From: Candidatus Nanoarchaeia archaeon
Lineage (GTDB): Archaea; Nanobdellota; Nanobdellia; CSSed11-243R1
Length of the DNA: 61,846 nucleotides
Direction: 5' to 3'
Assembly: GCA_028713895.1 (NCBI GenBank)
Contig: JAQTNH010000001.1
Span: 1-61,846, forward strand
Below the pieces are notes generated by a model. The model ran no database searches, had not been told where the DNA came from, and saw only the letters and a program-made list of their open reading frames with translations. Shown here in pieces: positions 31,301 through 41,077 of this stretch. A program made the translations under genes and the position numbers. Position 1 is the stretch's first letter, and every line of letters starts with the position of its first letter.

Positions 31301-32929
31301 ATGCATACCAAATATATTTTTGTCCTTGGCGGAGTACTTTCCGGCTTAGGAAAAGGAATCGTGACATCTTCTATCGGCAAGCTTCTGCAAAGCAAGGGGT
31401 ATACTGCAACTTCAGTCAAAATAGACCCGTACATAAATCTTGATGCGGGAACAATGCGCCCGACCGAGCACGGAGAAGTGTGGGTGACTGAAGACGGCGG
31501 AGAGATTGACCAGGACCTAGGCAACTACGAAAGATTTCTGGGAAAAAATATCCCAAAGCGCCACAACATCACGACAGGGCAGGTATTTCTTTCAGTGATT
31601 GAGAAGGAGCGAAAGCTTGAATACGGCGGAAGGGATGTTGAGATGTTCCCTGACATAATCAACGAAATAAAATCCAGAATAACTTCTGTGGCAGATGACA
31701 ATGATTTTGTGCTGGTTGAAGTCGGCGGAACAAGCGGAGATTTGGAAAACCAGCCGTTCCTTCATGCGTGCCGCGAGATTGGAAGGGAGCATCCGTCAGT
31801 CTACATACTTGTAACATATGTCCCGTTCCTGCGCAATGTCGGGGAGCTCAAGACAAAGCCGACACAGCATGCTGCAATGAACCTCAGGCAGGTTGGCATA
31901 TTCCCGGACTTCATTGTAACGCGCGGAGAGCGCAAAGTTGACGAGCCGCGCAAGGCAACAATCGGGAAGCGCTGCTTTATTGACAGCGAAAATGTAATTG
32001 ATGACCCTGACCTGGAGTCTATATACCAGGTTCCGATGTTTTTTGAACAGCAGAAATTCGGGGAGAAAATCCTCAAGAAGTTCGGCATAAGCGCAAAAGA
32101 AGGCGCGCCTGGAATGGCGAACTGGGAAGAGCGCGTGAACAAGCTTATGCACTCGGACAAGGTTGTGCGGATTGGTGTGGTCGGGAAATATGTCAAGCAC
32201 GGAGACTCCGAGCACAAGGACGTTTACCTTTCGGTGCTTGAGGCGCTGAAGCATGCATGCGCTGAAATCGGAGTGAAACCAAACATCGAGCAAATACAGT
32301 CCACTTTAATTGAAGAGCAGGGCACATCTGCTTTGGAAAAGTATGACGGCATTGTTGTGCCTGGAGGGTTCGGGGCAACAGGCACAGAGGGAATCATCAC
32401 GACAATAAAATACTGCAGGGAGAACAATGTCCCTTTCCTTGGATTATGCTACGGCTTGCAGATGGCTGTGATTGAGTTCGCGCGAAATGTGTGCGGAATG
32501 GATGATGCCAATACCACCGAGATTAATTGCGACACACACTATCCTGTTATTGATTTTATGCCTGAACAAAAAGATTTGATTAAGCTCAAGCAGTACGGCG
32601 CAACAATGAGGCTCGGCGCATATCCTGCTGTGCTGAAAGAAGGAAGCAAGGTGCGGGAGATTTACGGACAGGAATTTATTTCCGAGAGGCACAGGCACCG
32701 CTATGAAGTCAACCCTGAATTCATTGAGCAGCTTGAAGAGAAAGGACTTGTGTTTTCAGGACGCTCTCCAGACAGACGTTTGATGGAGTTCCTTGAACTG
32801 CCAAATCATCCTTTTTTTATAGCAACGCAAAGTCACCCCGAGTTCAAGTCGCGCTTTGAAACGCCATCGCCGCTGTTCAAGGGATTTGTCAATGCAGCAA
32901 TCGGTAAAACTGTTCAGAAGACGCTTTGA
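31301..32929 (+). CDS. pyrG: CTP synthase
   Basis: 542 residues, full length. The enzyme makes CTP from UTP, ATP and glutamine. The N-terminal synthase domain starts FVLGGVLSGLGKGIVTSS with KIDPYINLDAGTM. The C-terminal glutamine amidotransferase has the nucleophile Cys in FLGLCYGLQMA and the His/Glu pair in SHPEF. The 3' end overlaps the convergent glycerol-1-phosphate dehydrogenase gene by 41 bases, so the last residues of both are encoded on opposite strands of the same DNA. Confidence 0.98.
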   Translation: MHTKYIFVLGGVLSGLGKGIVTSSIGKLLQSKGYTATSVKIDPYINLDAGTMRPTEHGEVWVTEDGGEIDQDLGNYERFLGKNIPKRHNITTGQVFLSVIEKERKLEYGGRDVEMFPDIINEIKSRITSVADDNDFVLVEVGGTSGDLENQPFLHACREIGREHPSVYILVTYVPFLRNVGELKTKPTQHAAMNLRQVGIFPDFIVTRGERKVDEPRKATIGKRCFIDSENVIDDPDLESIYQVPMFFEQQKFGEKILKKFGISAKEGAPGMANWEERVNKLMHSDKVVRIGVVGKYVKHGDSEHKDVYLSVLEALKHACAEIGVKPNIEQIQSTLIEEQGTSALEKYDGIVVPGGFGATGTEGIITTIKYCRENNVPFLGLCYGLQMAVIEFARNVCGMDDANTTEINCDTHYPVIDFMPEQKDLIKLKQYGATMRLGAYPAVLKEGSKVREIYGQEFISERHRHRYEVNPEFIEQLEEKGLVFSGRSPDRRLMEFLELPNHPFFIATQSHPEFKSRFETPSPLFKGFVNAAIGKTVQKTL

Positions 32930-34100
32930 GAGATAACGCCTGTTTTTTCATTGCTTTTCCTATCTGATAGTCTGTTACATTTTTAAGAATCGTGTAGCGC
33001 GGACGGATGGTTCTGGCTTTTATTGCAGCAGTATAACATTCCTTGTCTGAAACGCCCAATTGTTCTGCTGTGATTGGGGCATCCATATACTCCAATGTTC
33101 CTCTGACAGGTTTCCATTCAAGACCATGCAGGTAAGCGCAGATGATTGTCCCGACACCTACAGGATAGCCATGCGGCAAATTGCTTCTAAGCGCGTGGGA
33201 GAAATTGTGCTCTCCGCCAGAGATTGGTTGGGTGCTTCTTGTTGCGTATGAAAGGGTTCCAGCCACGCCAATCCCAGTCACAACCATATCCATAAAATTT
33301 TCTGTAATCTGAATCTTGCCGTTCTTTTTGTCCAGATTATTTATTAGCTCCATGAATGCCAAGCTTCCCTCGCGCAGTGCAGTATAAAGCCCCCTGCTGA
33401 ACTGGATATCTTTGGATTTAGTATGCGCGAGTTTCCAGTCCTCGCAGGAAACATATTTTGCCATTATATCGGCGCAGCCAGAATTCAAGTTGGGGGAATC
33501 CCGCAGAGTTTTGGTGTGCGCAATCATGCGGTTCGGGTGCTTTCCTGTAACAGAAACTTTTTTTCCATCGACCTCAATGCTTGCAAATGAAGTTGATGCA
33601 CTGTCGCTTGTAAGCTGAGTAGGTATAGTCACATATGGAAAATTCTTGTATGAAACAATCTTTCCAAGGTCAGTTATTTTCCCGCCTCCGACTGCAAAAC
33701 AGATATCATAATCGCTATTCTTTTTTATTGCATCTGTAAAGTATTCTGAGATCTCGCCTTTCTTAACAGCGACGAGCTGGTCGAACAAGCGTGCAACGCC
33801 CCAATCAGTCAGGGTCTTGTCCTCATAAACAACATATTCAACTGAATCAAGCCGTTCCCCAAGGGCTTCAACAACATCCTTGCCAAGTTTATCGTAAGTG
33901 TTTGGCCCGGTTATGACAAGAGCGTTCTCTGAGGGCAGGTCAGACAGAATCCTGTCAATAGAACTTGCTATCCCGTTGCGCTCAATAAGCAGATTAAAGT
34001 GCAGGTCTATCGAATTTTCGCTCTCGCTCTGGCTGTTAATGTAGCTCTTAAGAGCGGATTTCATTGCGAAACGCTCTATTTTTGTTTTTAAGCCTGGCAT
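32889..34100 (-). CDS. egsA: sn-glycerol-1-phosphate dehydrogenase
   Basis: 403 residues. It reduces dihydroxyacetone phosphate to sn-glycerol-1-phosphate, the backbone that sets archaeal lipid stereochemistry. The nucleotide-binding site is GGGKITDLGK, followed by TIPTQLTSDSASTS; metal ligands are expected in GGEHNFSHAL and LPHGYPVG. It is somewhat longer than many family members owing to an N-terminal extension of about 40 residues. It follows uS7 on the same strand with 60 bases between. A member of the three-copy TCAC motif lies in the gap. Confidence 0.95.
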   Translation of the reverse strand: MPGLKTKIERFAMKSALKSYINSQSESENSIDLHFNLLIERNGIASSIDRILSDLPSENALVITGPNTYDKLGKDVVEALGERLDSVEYVVYEDKTLTDWGVARLFDQLVAVKKGEISEYFTDAIKKNSDYDICFAVGGGKITDLGKIVSYKNFPYVTIPTQLTSDSASTSFASIEVDGKKVSVTGKHPNRMIAHTKTLRDSPNLNSGCADIMAKYVSCEDWKLAHTKSKDIQFSRGLYTALREGSLAFMELINNLDKKNGKIQITENFMDMVVTGIGVAGTLSYATRSTQPISGGEHNFSHALRSNLPHGYPVGVGTIICAYLHGLEWKPVRGTLEYMDAPITAEQLGVSDKECYTAAIKARTIRPRYTILKNVTDYQIGKAMKKQALSLKASSEQFYRLLH

Positions 34101-34133
34101 AGAAAATTAAACTAAAGAGAATGTTAAAAAGTT

Positions 34134-34155
34134 ATGTCACGAAAAACGAGTAACT
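34134..34155. repeat. TCAC-A(n) motif, copy 1
   Basis: ATGTCACGAAAAACGAGTAA then CT. Two further copies occur at 46178 and 48174. Each lies 25-75 bases upstream of a minus-strand start codon. The outer GTCAC/GT(G)AC words are near-inverted. Confidence 0.45.
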
Positions 34156-34159
34156 AGAA

Positions 34160-34759
34160 TTATTTGCTTGCGCCGGCTTGCCTTTCTGTCTCGCCGCATT
34201 TTGAGACTGCGAATGACTTTGAGTCGTTCATTGCCGCGTTCATTATCTCGTCTGCAAGGCCCTGCTCTATTGTTATTTTCTTTGCTGCAGTGGACTGGAA
34301 AGTTCCCTGTACAATCCATCGCAATGACATGTCAACCCTTCGCTGGGGCGCTGTATCCACTTGTTTTGGCACGCGTATTCCGCCCATCTCGATTACTGTG
34401 ACTTCCTCGCGCGGCGCTGTGTTTTGGACAGCCTTTACAAGAACTTCAATAGGATTCTGGTGAAGCTTCTGCTCAATTATGTGGAATGATGCCTCGACTA
34501 TTCGCACGTGAGTTGAGGATTTTCCTGAGCAGAACTTGCTTGTTCTCCAGTGCTTCTTTCCCTTGTGCCCGGGGTTTTGCAGCTTCTGGATTAATCGCTC
34601 TACGATGTGAACATTTGATTTTCCGAATTTTTTGTATGCCTGCCGCCCGAATGTGCACGGGACAATTATCGGCTTGAGATTAAGGTATTGCCTGAGCCCT
34701 GGGTCGTCTATCTTCACGCCTGCCGAGGGATATTTGTTGAAAACTTTTATCTCAGACAT
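34160..34759 (-). CDS. rps7: Ribosomal protein uS7
   Basis: 199 residues. Small-subunit head protein that binds the 3' domain of 16S rRNA. Archaeal-type sequence with VERLIQKLQNPGHKGKKH and ALVKAVQNTAPREEV-like core, plus GGIRVPKQVDTAPQRRVDMSLRWI. It follows uS12 by 7 bases as the last ribosomal gene of the operon. Confidence 0.97.
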   Translation of the reverse strand: MSEIKVFNKYPSAGVKIDDPGLRQYLNLKPIIVPCTFGRQAYKKFGKSNVHIVERLIQKLQNPGHKGKKHWRTSKFCSGKSSTHVRIVEASFHIIEQKLHQNPIEVLVKAVQNTAPREEVTVIEMGGIRVPKQVDTAPQRRVDMSLRWIVQGTFQSTAAKKITIEQGLADEIMNAAMNDSKSFAVSKCGETERQAGASK

Positions 34760-34766
34760 TTTAGAA

Positions 34767-35207
34767 TCATCTCACTGGTTTTTCCTTTCTTCCTGCCATG
34801 ATTTCTTTTATTGCGACTCCGTTAAGCTTTACTACACGGAATTTGATGCCTGGCATGTCACCGTATGCCCTTCGCTGCGGTGCGCCAAGTCTTTCGAGTG
34901 TGACTACATTGTGCTCATCAATCTTTTTAATGCAACCCGGGCCGTAACCTGCGTATGCTGAAACAGGGCGCCCGTTCTTTATAATCTGCGCCTTGATGCA
35001 TTTTCGCAAGCCTGAGTGCGGCTGCTTGACTTCCACTTCATATTTCTGAAGAACAATTGCTTTTGCAAGAGGTGCTCCCTCGAATGGGTCGTATTTCTTG
35101 TAGGCTTTTGTTTTCATGCTCTTTACGTCCTTCTTCGCGTAAAGAAACTGTTCCCTGCGCTGCCTAAGCTTCTTTCCTGCGTTCAATCCGCGCGGTTTAT
35201 TGCCCAT
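34767..35207 (-). CDS. rps12: Ribosomal protein uS12
   Basis: 146 residues, decoding-centre protein. GNKPRGLNAGKKLRQRR is the archaeal/eukaryotic N-terminus; KQPHSGLRKCIKAQIIKNG and VVTLERLGAPQRRAYGDMPGI-like segments are typical. Normally it sits right after NusA; here two unknown genes lie between. Confidence 0.97.
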   Translation of the reverse strand: MGNKPRGLNAGKKLRQRREQFLYAKKDVKSMKTKAYKKYDPFEGAPLAKAIVLQKYEVEVKQPHSGLRKCIKAQIIKNGRPVSAYAGYGPGCIKKIDEHNVVTLERLGAPQRRAYGDMPGIKFRVVKLNGVAIKEIMAGRKEKPVR

Positions 35208-35299
35208 TTTTGAGTCCTCTTTTTATTTTTATATAGTAAGGTTGAAATTTTGACGCTTTATAAAGATTATGCTCAGAATTCGGCTGTTTACGCCCAAAA

Positions 35300-35638
35300 T
35301 TATTTTTTCTTTGGCTCAGGGGGTTTCAGCACTTTTTCGTAGAAATTATCAAGGTCCTGTTTGGTGTGAATCTCAACTATCATCTTCAGAGATTTGTTGC
35401 TTTTAACATCTATCATGTCATAACGAAGCTCAAGTTCATGCCCGGTGTTAATAAGGCCATTCAGTTTTTTATAAGAGCCGTCCTCACTGTTTTTGTCTGC
35501 GTAGTAAATGGAAAATTTCTTTTCAAGCCCAGGGATGTCTGCTGTCGCGTCAAATTTGGGTATCTTCGGCACAATACTGAAATAATTGCTCTCCAATTTT
35601 AATACAACTTTCTTGTCAGTTTTCCCTGTAAACGTCAT
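35300..35638 (-). CDS. Uncharacterised protein inserted in the ribosomal operon
   Basis: 112 residues, soluble, beta-rich start (VVLKLESNYFSIVPK) and a helix at the end (DNFYEKVL) followed by a basic tail. AGGAGAT lies just before the ATG, so it is translated. It shares its strand and probably its transcript with NusA and uS12. No known family is recognised. Confidence 0.65.
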   Translation of the reverse strand: MTFTGKTDKKVVLKLESNYFSIVPKIPKFDATADIPGLEKKFSIYYADKNSEDGSYKKLNGLINTGHELELRYDMIDVKSNKSLKMIVEIHTKQDLDNFYEKVLKPPEPKKK

Positions 35639-35686
35639 GTATCTCCTGTAGCAAATAATGTTATAAAAAGTATTCGGTTGAAAAAC

Positions 35687-36376
35687 TCAGAGGTTGTCAG
35701 CCAAATCAATCGCCTTGAGGAATGCGGGCTCGTCCTGAAATTCCATGAAATAGATTCCAGGCACGCCTGACTTGTTTCCTTTTATGAACTCAAAGTATCC
35801 TGTTTTTCCATGCAGATGATTGTAGATTTCAAGAAGGTCTGATTCAGGGATGTCATGCGGCTTCTTTACTATGCTCCCCTCGCGGACATATGCGAGCCGC
35901 AGGAATTCCGCCTCTGCTGCACCAGAGGAAATTGCGCGGATGTCTGTCCAGTTCGGGCGCTTGTAGAACTCAAGCAGGAGCTTTCCGTCCTTGTTGATTG
36001 CTGTGCCGACATAGCCGTCTTCAGTCCCCTCGACCATCTCGGTTATAAGAATAAAATACATGTGCGGCTGCGGAATTGAGTCCATGAACTCCTTCACCTG
36101 CTCCCAGGTCCTGCAGTTGTCAATCCATTTCTTCTCGAACCCTTTTGAAATCTTTGGGGATGAAATCAGGACTGTGGGCTTGCGCTTCTCAAGGAACTCG
36201 CAGATTTTCTGCTGGAACTCCTCCCGTCCGTACAGGGCTGCGTCAACATAGCGGACATTAAGACAGGGCAGAAGCATGTTATGGAGAAGGTGGTGCTGTT
36301 TTTCCTTTTTGTAATAGTCTATAGATAAGACTCCTGTATTAATCCAGTCCTGTATTGTAGGATAGCGTTTGACCAT
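35687..36376 (-). CDS. Uncharacterised protein inserted in the ribosomal operon
   Basis: 229 residues, alternating strands and helices (VRYVDAALYGREEFQQKI; TVLISSPKISKGF; YFILITEMVEGTEDGYVGTAINKDGKLLLEFY). The second half might bind a nucleotide or RNA, but no motif is decisive. It stands between NusA (128 bases upstream, with four small hairpins in the gap) and the 112-residue gene. Confidence 0.7.
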   Translation of the reverse strand: MVKRYPTIQDWINTGVLSIDYYKKEKQHHLLHNMLLPCLNVRYVDAALYGREEFQQKICEFLEKRKPTVLISSPKISKGFEKKWIDNCRTWEQVKEFMDSIPQPHMYFILITEMVEGTEDGYVGTAINKDGKLLLEFYKRPNWTDIRAISSGAAEAEFLRLAYVREGSIVKKPHDIPESDLLEIYNHLHGKTGYFEFIKGNKSGVPGIYFMEFQDEPAFLKAIDLADNL

Positions 36377-36399
36377 TGTAGATTTCCCTTAAGGCTCAT

Positions 36400-36477
36400 T
36401 GCGATTACATCGCGACATTGTGGCTACACCACGATGCTTCGAGATACAATCTCAAAGTGCCCAGAGACAAAGTCTCT
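36400..36477. repeat. Row of four tiny hairpins
   Basis: Four consecutive inverted repeats with very short loops: TGCGAT-tac-ATCGCG (36400-36414), TTGTGG-ctaca-CCACGA (36418-36434), GAGAT-aca-ATCTC (36441-36453) and AGAGAC-aaa-GTCTCT (36463-36477). They fill the gap between the NusA-like gene and the 229-residue gene. Four in a row is not chance-like; function unknown. Confidence 0.65.
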
Positions 36478-36504
36478 AGGTTACGAACGAAGTGAGTGAA
36501 AGGC

Positions 36505-36933
36505 TTACTGGATATTGATTTCGTCAAAGTGGAAGTATTTTTCAAGAAGCTCGCGCGCAGTCTTCATCTTTGCCTTTGCCATGCCCATATTTGCCGCATC
36601 CTTTGTGATTTGCGCATGCAGCGCTTTTGCACCGCTGCTTTTTTCAGAAACATAGGCGCTGTTAATCTTTATCGGGCGGAAGATGTTTGCCAGAAATTTT
36701 ACAGGGTCTTCGGAGAACTCAAGCACCTCAACGCGCTTTTTCAGCTGCTCTTCAAGGTTCCTTATGTTCTGCCCGCCTTTTCCGATTGCAAGCCCTGCCT
36801 GCCCTTCGCTGACAACAAAAGTGAGCTTGTTCTTTTCCTGGTTGAATATGCAGTCCTTCACGTTTGCTTTCGTAACCTTTTCGAATAAAGAAATGAATCC
36901 GATGTCGTCAAGTGAAAGTTTTATCCTCGCCAT
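36505..36933 (-). CDS. nusA: NusA-like KH-domain protein
   Basis: 142 residues, the short archaeal NusA made of two KH domains without the bacterial N-terminal and S1 parts. KH signatures are VVSEGQAGLAIGKGGQNIRNLE (GxxG-like AIGKGG) and VEVLEF, then IKINSAYVSEKSSGAKALHA. It probably binds RNA in transcription termination or translation. Next to eL30 (4 bases), as in most archaea. Confidence 0.93.
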   Translation of the reverse strand: MARIKLSLDDIGFISLFEKVTKANVKDCIFNQEKNKLTFVVSEGQAGLAIGKGGQNIRNLEEQLKKRVEVLEFSEDPVKFLANIFRPIKINSAYVSEKSSGAKALHAQITKDAANMGMAKAKMKTARELLEKYFHFDEINIQ

Positions 36934-36937
36934 TAAA

Positions 36938-37219
36938 TCATCCCTTCACTATTGCCGCGATAAGCACGCTGTGCGTCCGCTTAAGAGCAACTCCCAAATC
37001 CTTTGAGTCTCCCTGGAATGCAACAAACTGTATGCCTGAAAGGCCTGCGTAATACTCAAGCTCGCTTTTCATCTTTTCAGGTATGTTGGTTGCATAAAAA
37101 AGTTTTGAGACAAGTCCCTGCTTAAGCGCACGGGTCACGCTGTTTGTTCCGTATGTGACCTTCTTGGCTTCGAGAGACTTCTCTAATTCTTTCCGAATGT
37201 TCGAAGTTTCATCTGCCAT
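36938..37219 (-). CDS. rpl30e: Ribosomal protein eL30
   Basis: 93 residues of the L7Ae/L30e fold. Typical pieces are VTYGTNSVTRALKQG, KLFYATNIPEK and LGVALKRTHSVLIAAI. Archaeal and eukaryotic large-subunit protein, in its usual place between RNA polymerase A'' and NusA. Confidence 0.95.
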   Translation of the reverse strand: MADETSNIRKELEKSLEAKKVTYGTNSVTRALKQGLVSKLFYATNIPEKMKSELEYYAGLSGIQFVAFQGDSKDLGVALKRTHSVLIAAIVKG

Positions 37220-37240
37220 AATATATTACCCCCAATATCA

Positions 37241-38425
37241 TCAGTCTTTCTTTTCTTTTTTCTCTTTCTTCTCTGCTTTCTCTTCCTTTGCTTCCTCTGT
37301 CTTCTTCTTTCCCATTGCCTCGCTTTCAATCTTCAGCTTGACAATGCCTGTCCCTACCGGAATAGGCTGGTTAATCATTACGTTCTCAATGACAGAGGAG
37401 ATTTCATCGCTCTCTCCGTACATTGCCGCGTTGAACAAATGCCTGAGCGGGACTTCGAAGCTCGCGCGCGCAAGCACTGAGCTCTTTGCGCCTGAAATGC
37501 CGTAACGCCCGATTCCGCGGATGCTGCCTGTGTTTGTCATCGCATCTGCAAGAAGCATAAGGTGCCTGGGGTCAACCTCAATTCCCTGGTTTCTCAAAAC
37601 GTCAAGGGCTTCCTCAACTATCACTGTGCGGGCTGCCTCGATTCCGAGCACTGAGAATGTCTCGAAAACATCGTTCGTCTTTGTGTTCTCGATGTCAACC
37701 TCTTTCATTGCAAGGACTTCGCGAAGGTTTGAGCCTGCCGTCTTTATCATCCAGACATCCCCTACCTTGACAGGAAGTACCTGCTTGATTCCCTCGATTC
37801 CTGTGATGTGAGTCTCCTTGACTTTTACACGGAAACCATAAAGCTTGCGAAGGTCTACTTCCTCTTCCTTGGGGCGTATCCCAATCATCATGTCTCCGGT
37901 TGTTATCTTGGCTGTCTTGAAATTTTCCTTGACCATGTTCTGGACGTATTTCTCTGTCACGCCGTAGTGCTTTACCTTGTTCTTGTCAAGATAAACTTCA
38001 ACCCTCATCTTTGCCAAATCAACATTAATCTCGCTTGTAATGTCCTCAAGCTTTACATCAACAATGCTGAGGGCTATCTCCTCGGCCTTTGACTCGCTTG
38101 TTGCATGCGAGGACTTAAGATAAATCTCCATTGCGGGCGTTGTAGGCTCGCGCTTTGCGTCAAAGATTTCTATAAGACGCGGAAGGCCCTGCGTGACAGT
38201 CATCTCACGCGCTCCAGCGAGCCATTTGGTTCTCATGGTAAGCTGTGTGCCAGGCTCTCCAAGTGACTGTGCTGCTATGACTCCGACTGCTTCGCCCGGA
38301 ACAACACGCGCCTTGGCGTACTGCTTCTCAGCCAGTTTAAGCAGATTTTCATACTGCTGCTTGTTGAGTTTCATGTCTTCTTTCAGCGCTTTCAACTGGT
38401 CTTCAACTGATTTTGGGAATTCCAT
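37241..38425 (-). CDS. rpoA2: RNA polymerase subunit A''
   Basis: About 394 residues, the C-terminal part of the largest subunit. [26 protein letters not shown] (bridge helix/trigger loop) is conserved, as is [24 protein letters not shown]-like sequence near the end. A Lys/Glu-rich tail closes the protein. The ORF opens at GTG in AGGTGAT, which also contains the stop of A'; the ATG four bases further is the likely start. Confidence 0.97.
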   Translation of the reverse strand: MEFPKSVEDQLKALKEDMKLNKQQYENLLKLAEKQYAKARVVPGEAVGVIAAQSLGEPGTQLTMRTKWLAGAREMTVTQGLPRLIEIFDAKREPTTPAMEIYLKSSHATSESKAEEIALSIVDVKLEDITSEINVDLAKMRVEVYLDKNKVKHYGVTEKYVQNMVKENFKTAKITTGDMMIGIRPKEEEVDLRKLYGFRVKVKETHITGIEGIKQVLPVKVGDVWMIKTAGSNLREVLAMKEVDIENTKTNDVFETFSVLGIEAARTVIVEEALDVLRNQGIEVDPRHLMLLADAMTNTGSIRGIGRYGISGAKSSVLARASFEVPLRHLFNAAMYGESDEISSVIENVMINQPIPVGTGIVKLKIESEAMGKKKTEEAKEEKAEKKEKKEKKD

Positions 38426-38430
38426 GAGTA

Positions 38431-41070
38431 TCACCTCAGCTCCTCTTTTGGAATCAATAGTTTTCCATTGTCTGATTTTGAAACATCGATTCCGTCTGCG
38501 CCGTACTCAAACTGCACGATTGTGCCGGATGCGCTGCGCACTGTGTTGTCGTATGTGACTGAAAGGTCCTGCATGGCATTGATGAGGCGTCTCTGAAGAT
38601 AACCCGACTTCGGCGTTCTCATTGACGTGTCCATGATTGAGTCCCTTCCTGTTATTGCGTTGAAGAAGAACTCGTACGGGTTGAGCCCTGTCTTGTATGA
38701 GCCCTTGATGAATCCGCGCGCAGCTGGCTTGATGTTTCCCTGCTCAAAGTGCGGAAGAGTGCGCTCGTTGTAGCCGCGGTAAATACGCGTTCCCCTGATA
38801 TGAACCTGCCCTACCGCCGCAGCCATGAGCGCGATGTTCATTGCCGAGCCTCGGGCTCCGGAGCGGGCCATCAGCATTGTTGCATTGTTCTCATCAACAA
38901 TGTACCTCTCTGCAATCTTCCCTGTCTTGTTTCTTGCGCGGTTGATGATTTCAATTATCTTGAACTCAACTGTTTCCCTGAGTGTCCTTCCAGGATAGGG
39001 CTTAAGCTTCCCTTTTTTGGACTCCTCAAGCACTTCATCGACTTTCTTTTCTGCAAAATCAAAAGTGTCCTTGATTTCCTGGCGCGCTTCAGGCGGAAGG
39101 TCTGTGTCTGTGACAAGGGTTGTGAACCCGAGCTTCTGAAGGGTTGCAATTCCGAGCAGTGAAGCTTTCTGTATGAACTCAACCGCTTCTTCCATGCTGT
39201 GCCTATTGATTATTGCCTGGATAAGCTTTCCTTTCCCTGCTTCAGGGCCGATTGCTTTTGAATCAATCAACCCGGATACAAGCTTTCCCTTGCTTATCTT
39301 TACAAAGTCCTCGAACTGGCAGTCCTCTTTCTTGCATACGTGCTTCGGGACTGTCTTTGTGCTTCCCTCATAATCCACTTCAGGAAGAATCATTGAAAAT
39401 ATCTGCTTGCCAGAATAATACGGCTCGTCCTTCAAAGTTTTTCCCGGCTTCTCAGGCAGCTCAAAGATGCCGACCCGCGAAAGAAGCTCTGCCGCATCCT
39501 GGCGTGAGAAAAATTCCTTGTGCTTTGTCAGGAGGTAAAGCCCCATTATGTGGTCCTGCGAGCATCCTATGATTGGGAGCCCGTATCTTGGAGTGACTAT
39601 GTTCTGCGTTATGCTGAGCAAAAGTTCTGCTTCTGCGCGGGCTTCCTCGGTCTGCGGAACGTGCAGGTTCATTTCGTCGCCGTCAAAGTCTGCGTTGTAT
39701 GGCACGACTGCGCTAAGGTTGAGGCGGAATGTTTTGAATGGCAGAACCTTTACGTAGTGCGCCATTATGCTCATCCTGTGCAATGATGGCTGCCTGTTGA
39801 ACAGAACAATGTCCCCGTCCATCAGATGGCGCTCAATAATATATCCTGGCGCAAGCTCTGCAAGGATTACATCGCGCGTTTCATCAGAAACTCTTTTTCT
39901 CTTGCCGTCAGGCGTGATAACATAATTTGCGCTAGGGTATTTGTCAGGGCCATCCTCGACAAATTTCCTCAGGTGAGCCATGTTCCATTCAGTCACCCGC
40001 TCGGGGATTGTGAGCTCTTTTGCAATTTTTATCGGGACTCCAACCTGGTCAATCCTGAGCTGCGAGTCAGGGGAAATAACTGTGCGCGCGGAAAAGTTCA
40101 CCCTTTTTCCTGCAAGGTTTCGCCTGAATCTTCCTTCCTTTCCCTTGATTCTCTCCTCGAGAGTCTTCAACGGGCGTCCGCTTCTGTGCCGTGCAGGCGG
40201 AACCTGCGCAACGTTGTTTGAGAATAATGTCGTGACGTGATACTGAAGCAAATCCCACAAATCCTCGATGATAACTTCAGGCGCTCCTGCTGAAAGGTTC
40301 TCGAACAGGCGCTGGTTTGTCCTGACTATGTCGCCGAGCTTGTGAGTCAAGTCATCCTCTGAACGTTCCCCGGATTCGAGTGTGATTGACGGGCGCACAG
40401 ATACTGGCGGAACCGGAAGCAATGTGATAACCATCCATTCGGGGCGCGCTGTGCGTGCATTGAGGGCAATCAGTGGCAAATCTGCGTCAGGTATCCGCTC
40501 AAGCCGCTCGCGAACATCAATTGGCGTGAGCTTTCTGCCGGACTCAACAAAGATTGACGGCTTCATGAGCTTTACTTTGTCCTGCTTTGATTCGCACCAC
40601 GGGCACTTGCGGATTGTTTTTGTCTTGTTTATCACGTGCGCTGCAACTGCAAGAACCTTCTCATTGACTTCCCCGTTGGTGGATGAAATCTTTTCAAGAA
40701 GCTTTGCATGCTCGTTCGGATGAACCAGAACGCGCCCGCATGTCGAGCAGGTTGAACGAAGAATATTATAGATTGTCGGAACGTATCTTATGTGAAGCAC
40801 AGGGCGCGCGAGCTCAATGAAACCAAAATGCCCCGGGCACTCGCGGACTTTTGCACCGCATGTTCTGCAGCGAAGCCCTGGGTCAATGACTCCCATTTTC
40901 AGGTCCATGAGAGAGCTGTCTATGGGGTAGCCGTCTGCGTCATAAAGCTCGGGCGTGATTATCTTTACCACGCTCATCTTCTTAACCATGTCTGGCGAAA
41001 GCATTCCAAAGTCTATGGAAGCTATTTTTTCGCGGACAACTTCATTGAATGTTCCTTCGTCCATCATCAT
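38431..41070 (-). CDS. rpoA1: RNA polymerase subunit A'
   Basis: 879 residues. Active-site [12 protein letters not shown] carries the catalytic Mg-binding aspartates. N-terminal zinc ligands are in [16 protein letters not shown], with further CSTC and CPWC pairs. Splitting of A into A' and A'' is the archaeal norm. GGTGATTC precedes a run of three ATG codons; any may be used. Confidence 0.98.
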   Translation of the reverse strand: MMMDEGTFNEVVREKIASIDFGMLSPDMVKKMSVVKIITPELYDADGYPIDSSLMDLKMGVIDPGLRCRTCGAKVRECPGHFGFIELARPVLHIRYVPTIYNILRSTCSTCGRVLVHPNEHAKLLEKISSTNGEVNEKVLAVAAHVINKTKTIRKCPWCESKQDKVKLMKPSIFVESGRKLTPIDVRERLERIPDADLPLIALNARTARPEWMVITLLPVPPVSVRPSITLESGERSEDDLTHKLGDIVRTNQRLFENLSAGAPEVIIEDLWDLLQYHVTTLFSNNVAQVPPARHRSGRPLKTLEERIKGKEGRFRRNLAGKRVNFSARTVISPDSQLRIDQVGVPIKIAKELTIPERVTEWNMAHLRKFVEDGPDKYPSANYVITPDGKRKRVSDETRDVILAELAPGYIIERHLMDGDIVLFNRQPSLHRMSIMAHYVKVLPFKTFRLNLSAVVPYNADFDGDEMNLHVPQTEEARAEAELLLSITQNIVTPRYGLPIIGCSQDHIMGLYLLTKHKEFFSRQDAAELLSRVGIFELPEKPGKTLKDEPYYSGKQIFSMILPEVDYEGSTKTVPKHVCKKEDCQFEDFVKISKGKLVSGLIDSKAIGPEAGKGKLIQAIINRHSMEEAVEFIQKASLLGIATLQKLGFTTLVTDTDLPPEARQEIKDTFDFAEKKVDEVLEESKKGKLKPYPGRTLRETVEFKIIEIINRARNKTGKIAERYIVDENNATMLMARSGARGSAMNIALMAAAVGQVHIRGTRIYRGYNERTLPHFEQGNIKPAARGFIKGSYKTGLNPYEFFFNAITGRDSIMDTSMRTPKSGYLQRRLINAMQDLSVTYDNTVRSASGTIVQFEYGADGIDVSKSDNGKLLIPKEELR

Positions 41071-41077
41071 GAATCAC

